Source: Nitrospinae bacterium CG11_big_fil_rev_8_21_14_0_20_56_8
Lineage (GTDB): Bacteria > Nitrospinota > Nitrospinia > Nitrospinales > VA-1
DNA: 5,274 bases
NCBI GenBank assembly: GCA_002796165.1
Contig: PCWF01000108.1
Span: 1 to 5,274 of the forward strand
Direction of reading: 5' to 3'
Shown: piece by piece, positions 1 through 5,038 of the stretch
Position numbering within the stretch: the first letter of the stretch is position 1
Layout: each line of letters starts with the position of its first letter
Position numbers and translations under genes: made by a program
Notes under the pieces: model-generated
Told to the model about the DNA's origin: nothing
Seen by the model: the letters and a program-made list of their open reading frames with translations, nothing else
Databases searched by the model: none

Positions 1-18
1 GGTCTCCCTTGTTTCCGT

Positions 19-846
19 TTAACGTTCGTTCACGTTCCAGTTGTAGTCCAGATAGGATACCCTAATTTCGGGATCATTGAGAAGTTTTCTTTCCTCGGGG
101 GAAACATAGGGCCGCAGGAAAGGGAGGACCCCGCCCTTCGCCTCAAAATCGTCCTCGAACCATTTGAAGATGGAGGAAAGGAAAACCCGTCTGCCCGCCG
201 CATCGAGCCGCATCCCCTTGCCGGGCTCGCGCAAAAATGCCCGCATCTGCCGGTCCAACTGATCGCCGAGTTTTTCGGGAAGGTACGCCTCGCGCGCCAG
301 GTCGGGACAGCTCACCGATGCGCACACGATCGCAACATGGATGCGAGGCTCCCCCATTTTTCGAAGGATCCCGTGTTCCACCTCCGCCAGCGTGCGCCCG
401 ACCCCGGCCACCTCCCCCGCGGGCTTGTCCCAGACCGGGGAAAACAGGCTCCCGGCGTCTTTGATGCTCTGGAGCGGGTAATTGTCGAGGATCATTTTCA
501 CCGCGAGAATATTGTACACGTTGATCCAGAAGGCCAGCTTGTCCTCCCGCGATTTCAGTTGGGCGACATCGGCGGATTTGAGCCGCTCCACAAGATGCGA
601 AAAGGCCGGATCCGCCTTGACCTTCCGGTAATCGACGGCGCTTAACCTCACCCCGTCGAGGGTTCGCTCGGAAACATACCGCTTCAACATTCCGTCCCAG
701 TCCGTAAAATCAAACGCCGCTACCGGAGAGGATGCCAGGATGAAGACCAGCCCGGCCAGCAGGAGCCCAAACCCCCGGCGGCCCCGAAGACCACGGAACG
801 GTCGCCCCGTGAACCTGGCAGGATGGATGGATTGGGTGAAGAACAT
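19..846 (-). CDS. Exported DUF547 domain-containing protein
   Basis: This 275-residue protein belongs to the DUF547 family, whose biochemical role is not established. Residues 1-44 look like a signal peptide: an arginine-rich n-region (residues 11-25), a hydrophobic core (about 26-39, GFGLLLAGLVFILA) and a likely signal peptidase I site after PVAA (residue 44), so the mature protein should be periplasmic or secreted. The DUF547 core runs from about residue 100 to 205. It contains the family-typical stretch KLAFWINVYNILAVK (103-117) and the segment HVAIVCASVSCPDL (170-183), with Cys175 and Cys180. The C-terminus has the usual FKWFEDDF (227-234) and a late YLDYNWNVN (265-273), so the protein appears complete. 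The ATG at 844-846 is supported by AAGGGA (855-860 on the minus strand) eight bases upstream. It is transcribed away from the HAD gene and only 18 bases downstream are visible, so any operon partner lies outside. Family assignment is confident; function is unknown. Confidence 0.93.
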   Translation of the reverse strand: MFFTQSIHPARFTGRPFRGLRGRRGFGLLLAGLVFILASSPVAAFDFTDWDGMLKRYVSERTLDGVRLSAVDYRKVKADPAFSHLVERLKSADVAQLKSREDKLAFWINVYNILAVKMILDNYPLQSIKDAGSLFSPVWDKPAGEVAGVGRTLAEVEHGILRKMGEPRIHVAIVCASVSCPDLAREAYLPEKLGDQLDRQMRAFLREPGKGMRLDAAGRRVFLSSIFKWFEDDFEAKGGVLPFLRPYVSPEERKLLNDPEIRVSYLDYNWNVNER

Positions 847-890
847 GCCGGTAATCCCTTAAAAACTTTCCAGATGATTATTATCCAAAA

Positions 891-900
891 CCCGCGCGGG
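891..900. repeat. 10-bp perfect GC palindrome in divergent intergenic region
   Basis: CCCGCGCGGG is a perfect 10-bp palindrome lying 45 bases from the DUF547 start and just left of the rightward promoter candidate. It is flanked by AAAA on both sides of the plus strand. It could be a small operator shared by the divergent genes. A GC palindrome this short can also arise by chance, so no role is assigned. Confidence 0.3.
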
Positions 901-912
901 AAAATATCGGGC

Positions 913-943
913 TTGATTTTTACCGTCTCAGGGTTAGTATAAT
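913..943 (+). promoter_or_regulatory. Candidate sigma70-type promoter for the HAD-PPIase-DsrE operon
   Basis: A perfect -10 hexamer TATAAT lies at 938-943, with TTGATT at 913-918 as the best -35 match (four of six consensus bases), separated by 19 bases. The spacer is longer than the preferred 17, so the -35 is weaker than the -10. It points at the HAD gene and would give an untranslated leader of roughly 60-65 bases. No terminator-like or riboswitch-like fold is evident in that leader. Confidence 0.5.
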
Positions 944-1013
944 TGGAACGCCCTACCTTACATGCAGACAGGCCGCCAATCCCGATTTCCGTAATAAATC
1001 CAAGGTATCATAA

Positions 1014-1889
1014 ATGAATCACGGAACCCCCTCATCCACCCCCGGCACGATCGACCCCCGGAAAATGCTCTACATCTCCGACCTCGACGGAACCCTGCTC
1101 ACCTCGCGGGGCACGCTCCCTGAGGGCGGAGTCGAGAGGCTCAACCGCTTGATCGACCGGGGACTTCAATTCAGTATCGCCACCGCCAGAAACTATGACT
1201 CGGCCCACCCGCTCCTGGAAGGACTCCACCTCCGGCTTCCCGTCATCCTGTTCAACGGGGTCTATCTCACCGATTTTACCACCGGGAGGGAGTTGCTCTG
1301 TTCCGACTTCATCTCTCCCCGCATCGTGGACGACATGCTCAAACTCACCGAGCCTGCGGGGCTGGATCCCTTCGTGTACACCATCGGCGACCGGCACCGG
1401 CTCTATTTTCGCAACGTGGCCAACCCGGGAGAGCGGGCTTACCTGAAAAGTCTCGACGGCGACGAGCGCCTGACACCCATCGCCGAATACAATATCCCCG
1501 CGACGGAAAAAATCTCCGGGTTCCTCCTCATTCACCATCGCGAGGCCCTGGAACCCTTATATCGCACGCTGAAGGAGCGGCATGCCGAGGACCTCAATCT
1601 GTATTTTGCCCAGGACGTGTCCATGCCGGGCTATTACTGGCTCCAGTCTTATCACCAGAACGCCAACAAGGGAAACATGCTGAAACGCCTGGCCGAGCGG
1701 CTCGACCGGCCGCTTTCGCACATCGTGGTCTTCGGCGACTATCTCAACGACCTCGACATGTTCCGCGTGGCGGGCCGGAGCGTGGCCGTAGCCAATGCCC
1801 TGCCCGAGGTGCAGGCCGAGGCGCACGAGACCATCGGCCACAACGATGAGGGGGCCGTCATCAATTACCTCGAATCTTTAGGCTTCTGA
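1014..1889 (+). CDS. Cof-type HAD-superfamily hydrolase (HAD-IIB), probable sugar- or nucleotide-phosphate phosphatase
   Basis: This 291-residue cytosolic protein has all four HAD motifs. Motif I is DLDGTLL (residues 23-29), with nucleophile Asp23 and general acid/base Asp25. Motif II is ATAR (56-59). Motif III has Lys219 in NANKGNML. Motif IV is GDYLNDLDMF (241-250), with Mg-binding Asp242 and Asp246. The large insert between motifs II and III (about 85-210) is the C2 alpha/beta cap of the Cof/HAD-IIB subfamily, whose members hydrolyse small phosphoesters such as sugar phosphates, flavin mononucleotide or pyridoxal phosphate. The exact substrate cannot be read from sequence. The ATG at 1014 is preferred because AAGG lies at 1002-1005 with 8-base spacing. 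The Met at residue 18, directly before the domain, lacks a well-placed ribosome binding site. The first 17 residues are therefore a short Pro/Thr/Ser-rich extension. It is probably the first gene of an operon, 78 bases ahead of the next gene. Confidence 0.93.
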   Translation: MNHGTPSSTPGTIDPRKMLYISDLDGTLLTSRGTLPEGGVERLNRLIDRGLQFSIATARNYDSAHPLLEGLHLRLPVILFNGVYLTDFTTGRELLCSDFISPRIVDDMLKLTEPAGLDPFVYTIGDRHRLYFRNVANPGERAYLKSLDGDERLTPIAEYNIPATEKISGFLLIHHREALEPLYRTLKERHAEDLNLYFAQDVSMPGYYWLQSYHQNANKGNMLKRLAERLDRPLSHIVVFGDYLNDLDMFRVAGRSVAVANALPEVQAEAHETIGHNDEGAVINYLESLGF

Positions 1890-1967
1890 AATGAATCCAA
1901 CCCTTAACGCGCGGAGAGAAGAACCTTTTACAAGTGAAATTCATCGACCGGAGCGCCGGAAAAAACC

Positions 1968-2579
1968 ATGAGCGATAGCGAAGAAAAACAGCTCCCCCAG
2001 GAAGCCGAAACCCCCATCTACGAGCGGGACAAAACCGCCAAGGAGCCGGTGGCCGCCGCCGAAGGCGAAACCAAAAGCCCGCCCAAGGCCAAGCCCAAAC
2101 CGCGAAAGGTCTTCGTTCCCAAAAAGGTGAAGGTCGACAAACCCATGGACCGGCGCACCCGGCACATCCTCGTATCCACCCGGGAGGCGGCGGATCTCAT
2201 TCGGCAAACCCTGGCCGATTACCACAAGGAACTCCAGGCCCAGCCCGCGGAGGATCCCGACAAGGAATACCACGATTGGGAAAAGGTCGAGAAACTGTTC
2301 TCCCGGCTCGCCAAAAAATACAGCATCTGCTCCACGCGGAGCCTGGGCGGCGATCTGGGCTGGATTTATCCTGCCATGGAGGTCGATGATTCCTTGGTGA
2401 CCCGCGACATGGTCGAGGCGATCATGCAGACGGAAAAAGACGCCGTGCCCGAACCCGTTCGAACCCGGCGCGGCTACCATGTCTTCCTGATCTGCGAAAC
2501 GCAGATCCACGTTCCGAAAAAAGAAAAGGACTCCGATCAACCCCCGCCCGCCCCCTACATTCCCGGCATCCCCACTTGA
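1968..2579 (+). CDS. Parvulin-type (PpiC/SurA-like) peptidyl-prolyl cis-trans isomerase domain protein, probably cytosolic
   Basis: This 203-residue protein has one parvulin domain at about residues 62-180. Parvulins isomerise X-Pro peptide bonds during folding. Visible family signatures are RHILVST (65-71, His66), FSRLAKKYSICSTRSLGGDLGW (split as 111-119 and 120-132), and a C-terminal PVRTRRGYHVFLI (163-175, His171). The first 60 residues are low-complexity, rich in Lys, Pro, Glu and Ala, with KAKPKPRKVFVPKKVKVDK at 40-58. No signal peptide or membrane segment is seen, unlike most PpiC, PrsA and SurA proteins, which are exported. A charged insert of roughly 25 residues (about 86-108) separates the first helix from the FSRLAKKYS helix. 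The tail (191-203) is proline-rich. The start has only a weak GGA (1958-1960) eight bases upstream. It follows the HAD gene by 78 bases and precedes the DsrE gene by 39 bases, fitting an operon. Its clients are unknown. Confidence 0.85.
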   Translation: MSDSEEKQLPQEAETPIYERDKTAKEPVAAAEGETKSPPKAKPKPRKVFVPKKVKVDKPMDRRTRHILVSTREAADLIRQTLADYHKELQAQPAEDPDKEYHDWEKVEKLFSRLAKKYSICSTRSLGGDLGWIYPAMEVDDSLVTRDMVEAIMQTEKDAVPEPVRTRRGYHVFLICETQIHVPKKEKDSDQPPPAPYIPGIPT

Positions 2580-2618
2580 ACTTCCATCATCGAAGAAAGT
2601 AACTCAGAGGAACACATT

Positions 2619-2939
2619 ATGAACATAGGCATTATCATCAGCCAGGCAGAACCGGAAACCGTCTGGAACGCGTTTCGGTTCGCCAACCATGCGATGGAAA
2701 AACGCCACACCGTCACCGTATTTCTCCTTGGAAAAGGCGTGGAGTGCGAGGACATCACAGACAAGCACTTCAATGTCAGGGAGCAAATAAACGGATTTCT
2801 TGATGCTGGCGGCGCAATACTTGCCTGCGGCACCTGCCTCAAGTCGCGGAACAAAGAAGGCTCGGCAGTCTGCCCGATATCCACCATGGATGAGCTTCTG
2901 CGGATAGTGGAGGAGTCGGACAAGGTGGTGTCGTTTTAA
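2619..2939 (+). CDS. DsrE-family protein (DsrE/DsrF/TusD-like sulfur-relay fold)
   Basis: This 106-residue soluble protein matches the small stand-alone DsrE-like proteins of sulfur-metabolising and anaerobic bacteria. Recognisable parts are MNIGIIIS at the N-terminus (first beta strand), ETVWNAFRFANHA (13-25), VFLLGKGVECED (34-45), ILACGTCLKSR (67-77) and the C-terminal CPISTMDELLRIVEESDKVVSF. Cys70 and Cys73 form a CGTC pair at the place where DsrE/TusD-type proteins carry the persulfide-accepting cysteine, and Cys85 is a further candidate. A sulfur-carrier or redox role is inferred, because close relatives are mostly uncharacterised. No dsrF, dsrH or tusBC partners are visible beside it, so it is not part of a classical dsrEFH set. 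The ATG is well supported by AGAGG (2606-2610) with 8-base spacing. It is the last gene of the probable three-gene operon. No intrinsic terminator follows before the repeats begin at 2975. Confidence 0.88.
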   Translation: MNIGIIISQAEPETVWNAFRFANHAMEKRHTVTVFLLGKGVECEDITDKHFNVREQINGFLDAGGAILACGTCLKSRNKEGSAVCPISTMDELLRIVEESDKVVSF

Positions 2940-2999
2940 GGCGGAAGGTTCATCTTCTACCCGTGTGGCCAACACCTGCTGGGCTTGGGGCCGCGTTCT

Positions 3000-3031
3000 T
3001 CACCCTCTCCCTCCGGGAGAGGGCGGGGTGA
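3000..3031. repeat. GC-rich hairpin in repeat copy 1 (REP-like)
   Basis: CCCTCTCCC (3003-3011) and GGGAGAGGG (3015-3023) are perfect 9-bp arms around a TCC loop. TCA (3000-3002) and TGA (3029-3031) extend the pairing across a five-base bulge CGGGG. No T-tract follows on either strand, so it is not a standard intrinsic terminator, though it could still stabilise the 3' end of the operon transcript. Confidence 0.8.
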
Positions 3032-3130
3032 GGGCAATCGGAGCGTTTCGCCCCACCGCCCCCCTGGCGAAGGGCGAAGGATCTGGCCGGAACGATCAGG
3101 ACGCATGCTTCATACTGGATCCTCGGCAAG

Positions 3131-3158
3131 ATTCTTCGGCGCGTCTGCGCCTCAGAAT
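3131..3158. repeat. Hairpin with tandem GA mismatches, repeat copy 1
   Basis: The plus strand reads ATTCT-TC-GGCGC, loop GTCT, then GCGCC-TC-AGAAT. The outer 5-bp stem (3131-3135 with 3154-3158) and inner 5-bp stem (3138-3142 with 3147-3151) are perfect, separated by a symmetric 2x2 internal loop. On the minus strand that loop is GA opposite GA, which can form tandem sheared G-A pairs. The same layout recurs at 3346-3373 and, in the other orientation, at 3419-3441. Confidence 0.78.
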
Positions 3159-3214
3159 GACAAGTTGGCGCTTTTTATGACAACCCGAGCCTGCTGGGCT
3201 TGGGGCCGCGTTCT

Positions 3215-3246
3215 TCACCCTCTCCCTCCGGGAGAGGGCGGGGTGA
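3215..3246. repeat. GC-rich hairpin in repeat copy 2 (REP-like)
   Basis: The sequence is identical to the hairpin at 3000-3031: arms CCCTCTCCC (3218-3226) and GGGAGAGGG (3230-3238), a TCC loop, and outer TCA/TGA pairing. Confidence 0.8.
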
Positions 3247-3345
3247 GGGCAATCGGAGCGATTCGGCCCACCGCCTCCCTGGCGAAGGGCGAAAGATCTG
3301 GCCGGAACGATCTGGACGCATGCCTCTTCCCGAATCCTCGGCAAG

Positions 3346-3373
3346 ATTCTTCGGCGCGTCTGCGCCTCAGAAT
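3346..3373. repeat. Hairpin with tandem GA mismatches, repeat copy 2
   Basis: The sequence and fold are identical to 3131-3158: two 5-bp stems around a TC/TC (minus strand GA/GA) internal loop, capped by GTCT. Confidence 0.78.
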
Positions 3374-3404
3374 GACAACTTGGCGCTTTTCATGACACCC
3401 CGAG

Positions 3405-3466
3405 CCTTTCCAAATGTCATCCTGAGCCTTTGGCGAAGGATCTGGCAGGAGCGTGATTGGAGCATG
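3405..3466. repeat. Diverged partial third repeat unit
   Basis: The 35 bases at 3432-3466, beginning GGCGAAGGATCTGGC and ending GGAGCATG, match 3073-3107 of copy 1. The first 15 bases are identical, and the rest drifts around a shared GA-T-GGA-GCATG pattern. The GC-rich 5' part of the unit is missing and is replaced by a left hairpin arm (CATCCTGAGCC) that the two full copies lack. It is therefore a related element of the same repeat family, not a simple truncation. Confidence 0.65.
3419..3441. repeat. Third GA-type hairpin, opposite orientation
   Basis: The plus strand reads ATCCT-GA-GCC, loop TTT, then GGC-GA-AGGAT. The outer 5-bp stem and inner 3-bp stem flank a GA/GA internal loop. This is the arrangement seen on the minus strand at 3131-3158 and 3346-3373, but with T-A replaced by C-G in the outer stem (ATTCT/AGAAT against ATCCT/AGGAT), a paired change that keeps the fold. 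Confidence 0.72.
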
Positions 3467-3599
3467 TACCCGGACCGCGAACACCGGGCACACAAGAAAA
3501 ACCTTGGCACCACACGCGAAGAGATTTTGAAAAAGCCGTAACGCCGTATTTACACCCTTTCTTTGGGTACGCCCTATAAACTACTCATCAAGAGAGGGA
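3467..3599. other. Remaining gene-free spacer before mrr
   Basis: No gene, tRNA or clear terminator is seen here. An ATG at 3464 opens a 25-codon frame ending at 3541, but it starts inside the repeat and resembles no known protein. On the mrr side, ACCC-TTTCTTT-GGGT (about 3554-3568) is only a 4-bp stem without a T-tract, too weak to call as the mrr terminator. Confidence 0.6.
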
Positions 3600-4523
3600 T
3601 CAGGAGCCTAATTCTTCTTCAAAAAATTCCTGATCGATCTTTTTGATCACGTAGCTGTTGACTTTAGAAACCCCGACATCAAAATCGATCATATATTCCG
3701 CCAAGGCTGTTCCATCAATCAGGATAATCTTGCTATCAATAGATTGCGCATACTCCACAGCTTCTTTTGAAAATCCCGACGTAGTAATGAAGACACCCTT
3801 CCTGGCCCTTTTGCCTTGCAGGGCGCCGGCAAATTTTTGAATTTCGGGACGACCCACCGTCCCTTCCCAACGCTTGGCCTGGATGTAAATGACATCCAGC
3901 CCCAACCGGTCCTCCTTGATGAGACCATCAATCCCTTCATCGGAAGATTTTTGAAGAGCCTGCCCCGCGTCCCGGACCGATCCCCCATATCCCATCCGGA
4001 CCAGCAGGTGGACCACCAACTTTTCGAAGAAAAAGGGCGAGCAGGATTTGACTTGTTGCAACAATTCCTGCGCCAGGTTTTCCCTTAAAGTTTGATATGC
4101 AGTCTCCATCAATTCATCAGGAGATTGCTCTAATTCTGCCTCAGCTTCTTCCGGGGATCTCAACTCGGCTTTTTTTCGCGACCGGGATCGGAATTCCTGA
4201 AACTCAGGAAACTGCGAAAGGAAATTAATGTCGATCCTGGCCGGATTGGTTTTCAAAACCTCCACTCCCCTGGATGTAATTTTCATTACGGATCGTCTTG
4301 GACTGCTCAGAAGTTGGGCCATTCCAAGATATACCTTAACCCAATGAACACGGTTGTCGAACCTTGCTTGCTTTCTACTCGGCAGAAGTTCCTTCTTTTC
4401 CTCCTCCGTCAATTGAAATTCCGCCGACAAATGGTCAATGGCTTCCCGATTAGAATATTCTCCCCCGTCGGCCAGAAACTTAAGACAGGGAAGCATGAGG
4501 GTTTGACAATCGGGGATGGGCAT
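3600..4523 (-). CDS. mrr: Mrr-family type IV (methyl-dependent) restriction endonuclease
   Basis: Read from the ATG at 4521-4523, the protein has 307 residues, close to the roughly 304 of E. coli Mrr as recalled. Residues 1-92 are the Mrr N-terminal winged-helix domain, with MPIPDCQTLMLPCLKFL lining up with the start of E. coli Mrr. An acidic linker spans about 115-140. The PD-(D/E)XK catalytic domain covers about 160-287: Glu167 in FEKLVVHLLVRMGYGG, Asp199 in DEGIDGLI, Gln215 and Lys217 in IYIQAKRW, then TVGRPEIQKFAGAL (222-235) and KGVFITTSGFS (242-252). Mrr cleaves DNA carrying foreign adenine or cytosine methylation. The ATG is chosen over an upstream TTG at 4541 because AAGGA (4528-4532) precedes it by four bases, the TTG has no ribosome binding site, and the family begins here. 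The loop before Asp199 is KSSDEG, where relatives usually show a more glycine-rich G-x-S-G-D. GC content is visibly lower than in the left-hand genes, which hints at transfer. Confidence 0.95.
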   Translation of the reverse strand: MPIPDCQTLMLPCLKFLADGGEYSNREAIDHLSAEFQLTEEEKKELLPSRKQARFDNRVHWVKVYLGMAQLLSSPRRSVMKITSRGVEVLKTNPARIDINFLSQFPEFQEFRSRSRKKAELRSPEEAEAELEQSPDELMETAYQTLRENLAQELLQQVKSCSPFFFEKLVVHLLVRMGYGGSVRDAGQALQKSSDEGIDGLIKEDRLGLDVIYIQAKRWEGTVGRPEIQKFAGALQGKRARKGVFITTSGFSKEAVEYAQSIDSKIILIDGTALAEYMIDFDVGVSKVNSYVIKKIDQEFFEEELGS

Positions 4524-4527
4524 AGGG

Positions 4528-4532
4528 TCCTT
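4528..4532 (-). promoter_or_regulatory. Ribosome binding site that decides the mrr start
   Basis: The minus strand reads AAGGACCCTATG. AAGGA sits four bases before the ATG at 4521-4523 and selects it over the in-frame TTG at 4541, six codons upstream, which has only AATTCCCATTTC in front of it. The spacing is slightly short. Confidence 0.6.
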
Positions 4533-4561
4533 GCTAAACAAGAAATGGGAATTCGGTAGTT

Positions 4562-4576
4562 CGGATAATTTATCCG
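4562..4576. promoter_or_regulatory. 15-bp perfect palindrome over the mrr -10 region (candidate operator)
   Basis: CGGATAA-T-TTATCCG has two perfect 7-bp arms around a single T at 4569. It covers the candidate -10 hexamer (4567-4572) of the mrr promoter, so a dimeric repressor bound here would block transcription. Possible binders are the neighbouring ribbon-helix-helix antitoxin, the winged-helix domain of Mrr, or a host regulator; none can be chosen from sequence. Confidence 0.5.
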
Positions 4577-4596
4577 GGAGGGATTGGGATTGTCAA
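4567..4596 (-). promoter_or_regulatory. Candidate sigma70-type promoter for mrr
   Basis: On the minus strand, a perfect TTGACA (complement of 4591-4596) is followed after 18 bases by TAAATT (complement of 4567-4572), a four-of-six -10 match. Transcription would begin around 4560, about 35-40 bases before the mrr ATG. This would let mrr be expressed apart from the toxin-antitoxin pair upstream. Confidence 0.55.
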
Positions 4597-4678
4597 TCAA
4601 AAAAACTTCCCCTCGGTCCACACAGGAAGGATCAATTGACGGCATCAGGGATCGGGAAAATCCTGAAATAAAAAAATC

Positions 4679-5038
4679 TTATACCAGATCCAGACACTCA
4701 AGTAGCGCCTGGCGAATTTTCTCCTGCAAATCTTCGGGCAGGGGGCCCAATTCCCTCCGGAACAGGGTATTGTCCCAGGCAAGGATTTGATCGACGAGTA
4801 CTTCGCTTTCCGTGCGCAGTCCGCAAACTCCCCTTGGGATCCGGACGCGCAAGGGATAGGCGTCCCCCTTTGCCAACTTCATGGTGAGCGGAAGAACCAC
4901 GGTGCCGGGATGACCGGCCTCGTTAATCTCATTGGGCTGGATGGCCAGGCAGGGGCGTTGCTTTCCGGGCCTGGTCCCGACGCGGGGTTCGAGATCCACC
5001 ACATATAGATGCCCTTGGCGGGGAAGAAGATCAGCCAC
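4679..5038 (-). CDS. MazF/PemK-family type II toxin (mRNA interferase)
   Basis: This 119-residue protein has the full MazF/PemK fold pattern: GHLYVVDLEPRVGTRPGKQRP (9-29, conserved start of the family), LAIQPNEI (31-38), TVVLPLT (46-52), YPLRVRIP (61-68) and GLRTESEVLVDQILAWD (73-89). Arg28 in KQRP and Thr52 at the end of VVLPLT match the conserved Arg and Ser/Thr pair of MazF ribonucleases. Family members cleave RNA at short sequence-specific sites and stop growth until bound by the antitoxin. The start is GTG (5036-5038); the protein then begins seven or eight residues before the conserved core, as expected. No strong ribosome binding site precedes it, and the start overlaps the stop codon of the frame-restored antitoxin, so translational coupling is likely. 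It ends with TAA, 155 bases before mrr on the same strand. Length and key residues look intact, so the toxin should be active. Confidence 0.92.
   Translation of the reverse strand: MADLLPRQGHLYVVDLEPRVGTRPGKQRPCLAIQPNEINEAGHPGTVVLPLTMKLAKGDAYPLRVRIPRGVCGLRTESEVLVDQILAWDNTLFRRELGPLPEDLQEKIRQALLECLDLV

Larger units (their letters stand above)
2975..3189. repeat. 215-bp tandem repeat, copy 1
   Basis: This unit is repeated directly at 3190-3404 with no gap. The two copies align without indels, with 13 differences by hand count (about 94% identity). The first 71 bases (2975-3045) are identical in both copies, and so are the 45 bases around the internal GA-type hairpin (3119-3163). Long open frames cross it, but they change frame between copies (215 is not a multiple of three) and resemble no protein, so they are not called. 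The unit contains two hairpin-forming segments listed separately. Sequences of this type (hairpins reading CCCTCTCCC/GGGAGAGGG and ATTCT/AGAAT) are known as dispersed intergenic repeats in many environmental bacteria. Confidence 0.93.
3190..3404. repeat. 215-bp tandem repeat, copy 2
   Basis: This is the second copy of the unit at 2975-3189, directly abutting it. Differences from copy 1 cluster in the middle (between the two hairpins, especially around 3323-3333) and in the last 30 bases. The hairpin-bearing parts are unchanged. This pattern suggests either recent duplication with drift in the linker or continuing conservation of the hairpins. Both copies end in CGAG, followed by CCT. Confidence 0.93.

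Noticed and set aside
1032..1538. Minus-strand 168-codon open frame within the HAD gene, and similar long minus frames within the parvulin gene (1941-2540).
   Set aside because: These are antisense shadows caused by high third-position GC in the real genes; their translations have no domain-like features.
3000..3031. GC-rich hairpin after the DsrE gene as an intrinsic terminator.
   Set aside because: There is no T-tract on either strand, it lies 60 bases past the stop, and the same hairpin is part of a repeat unit. It is called a repeat element only.
2975..3404. CRISPR array.
   Set aside because: The repeats are 215 bp, directly abutting and without unique spacers, so they do not have CRISPR architecture.
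2985..3541. Long overlapping open frames across the repeat region on both strands (for example 2985-3395, 3200-3541 and 3215-3493 on the minus strand).
   Set aside because: They are products of repeated GC-rich DNA. The same repeat is read in different frames in the two copies, the starts are mostly non-ATG without ribosome binding sites, and the peptides resemble nothing known.
3553..3569. Possible terminator for mrr (ACCC/GGGT stem).
   Set aside because: It has only four Watson-Crick pairs with a 7-base loop and no T-run after it in the mrr direction.
4524..4541. mrr start at the TTG at 4541, adding six residues.
   Set aside because: It has no ribosome binding site, whereas the downstream ATG has AAGGA and matches the usual N-terminus of the family.
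4638..4678. Possible terminator between the toxin gene and mrr (CAGG...CCTG with nearby A/T runs).
   Set aside because: The stem is four pairs with a long loop, and the T-run on the minus strand comes before the stem instead of after it.
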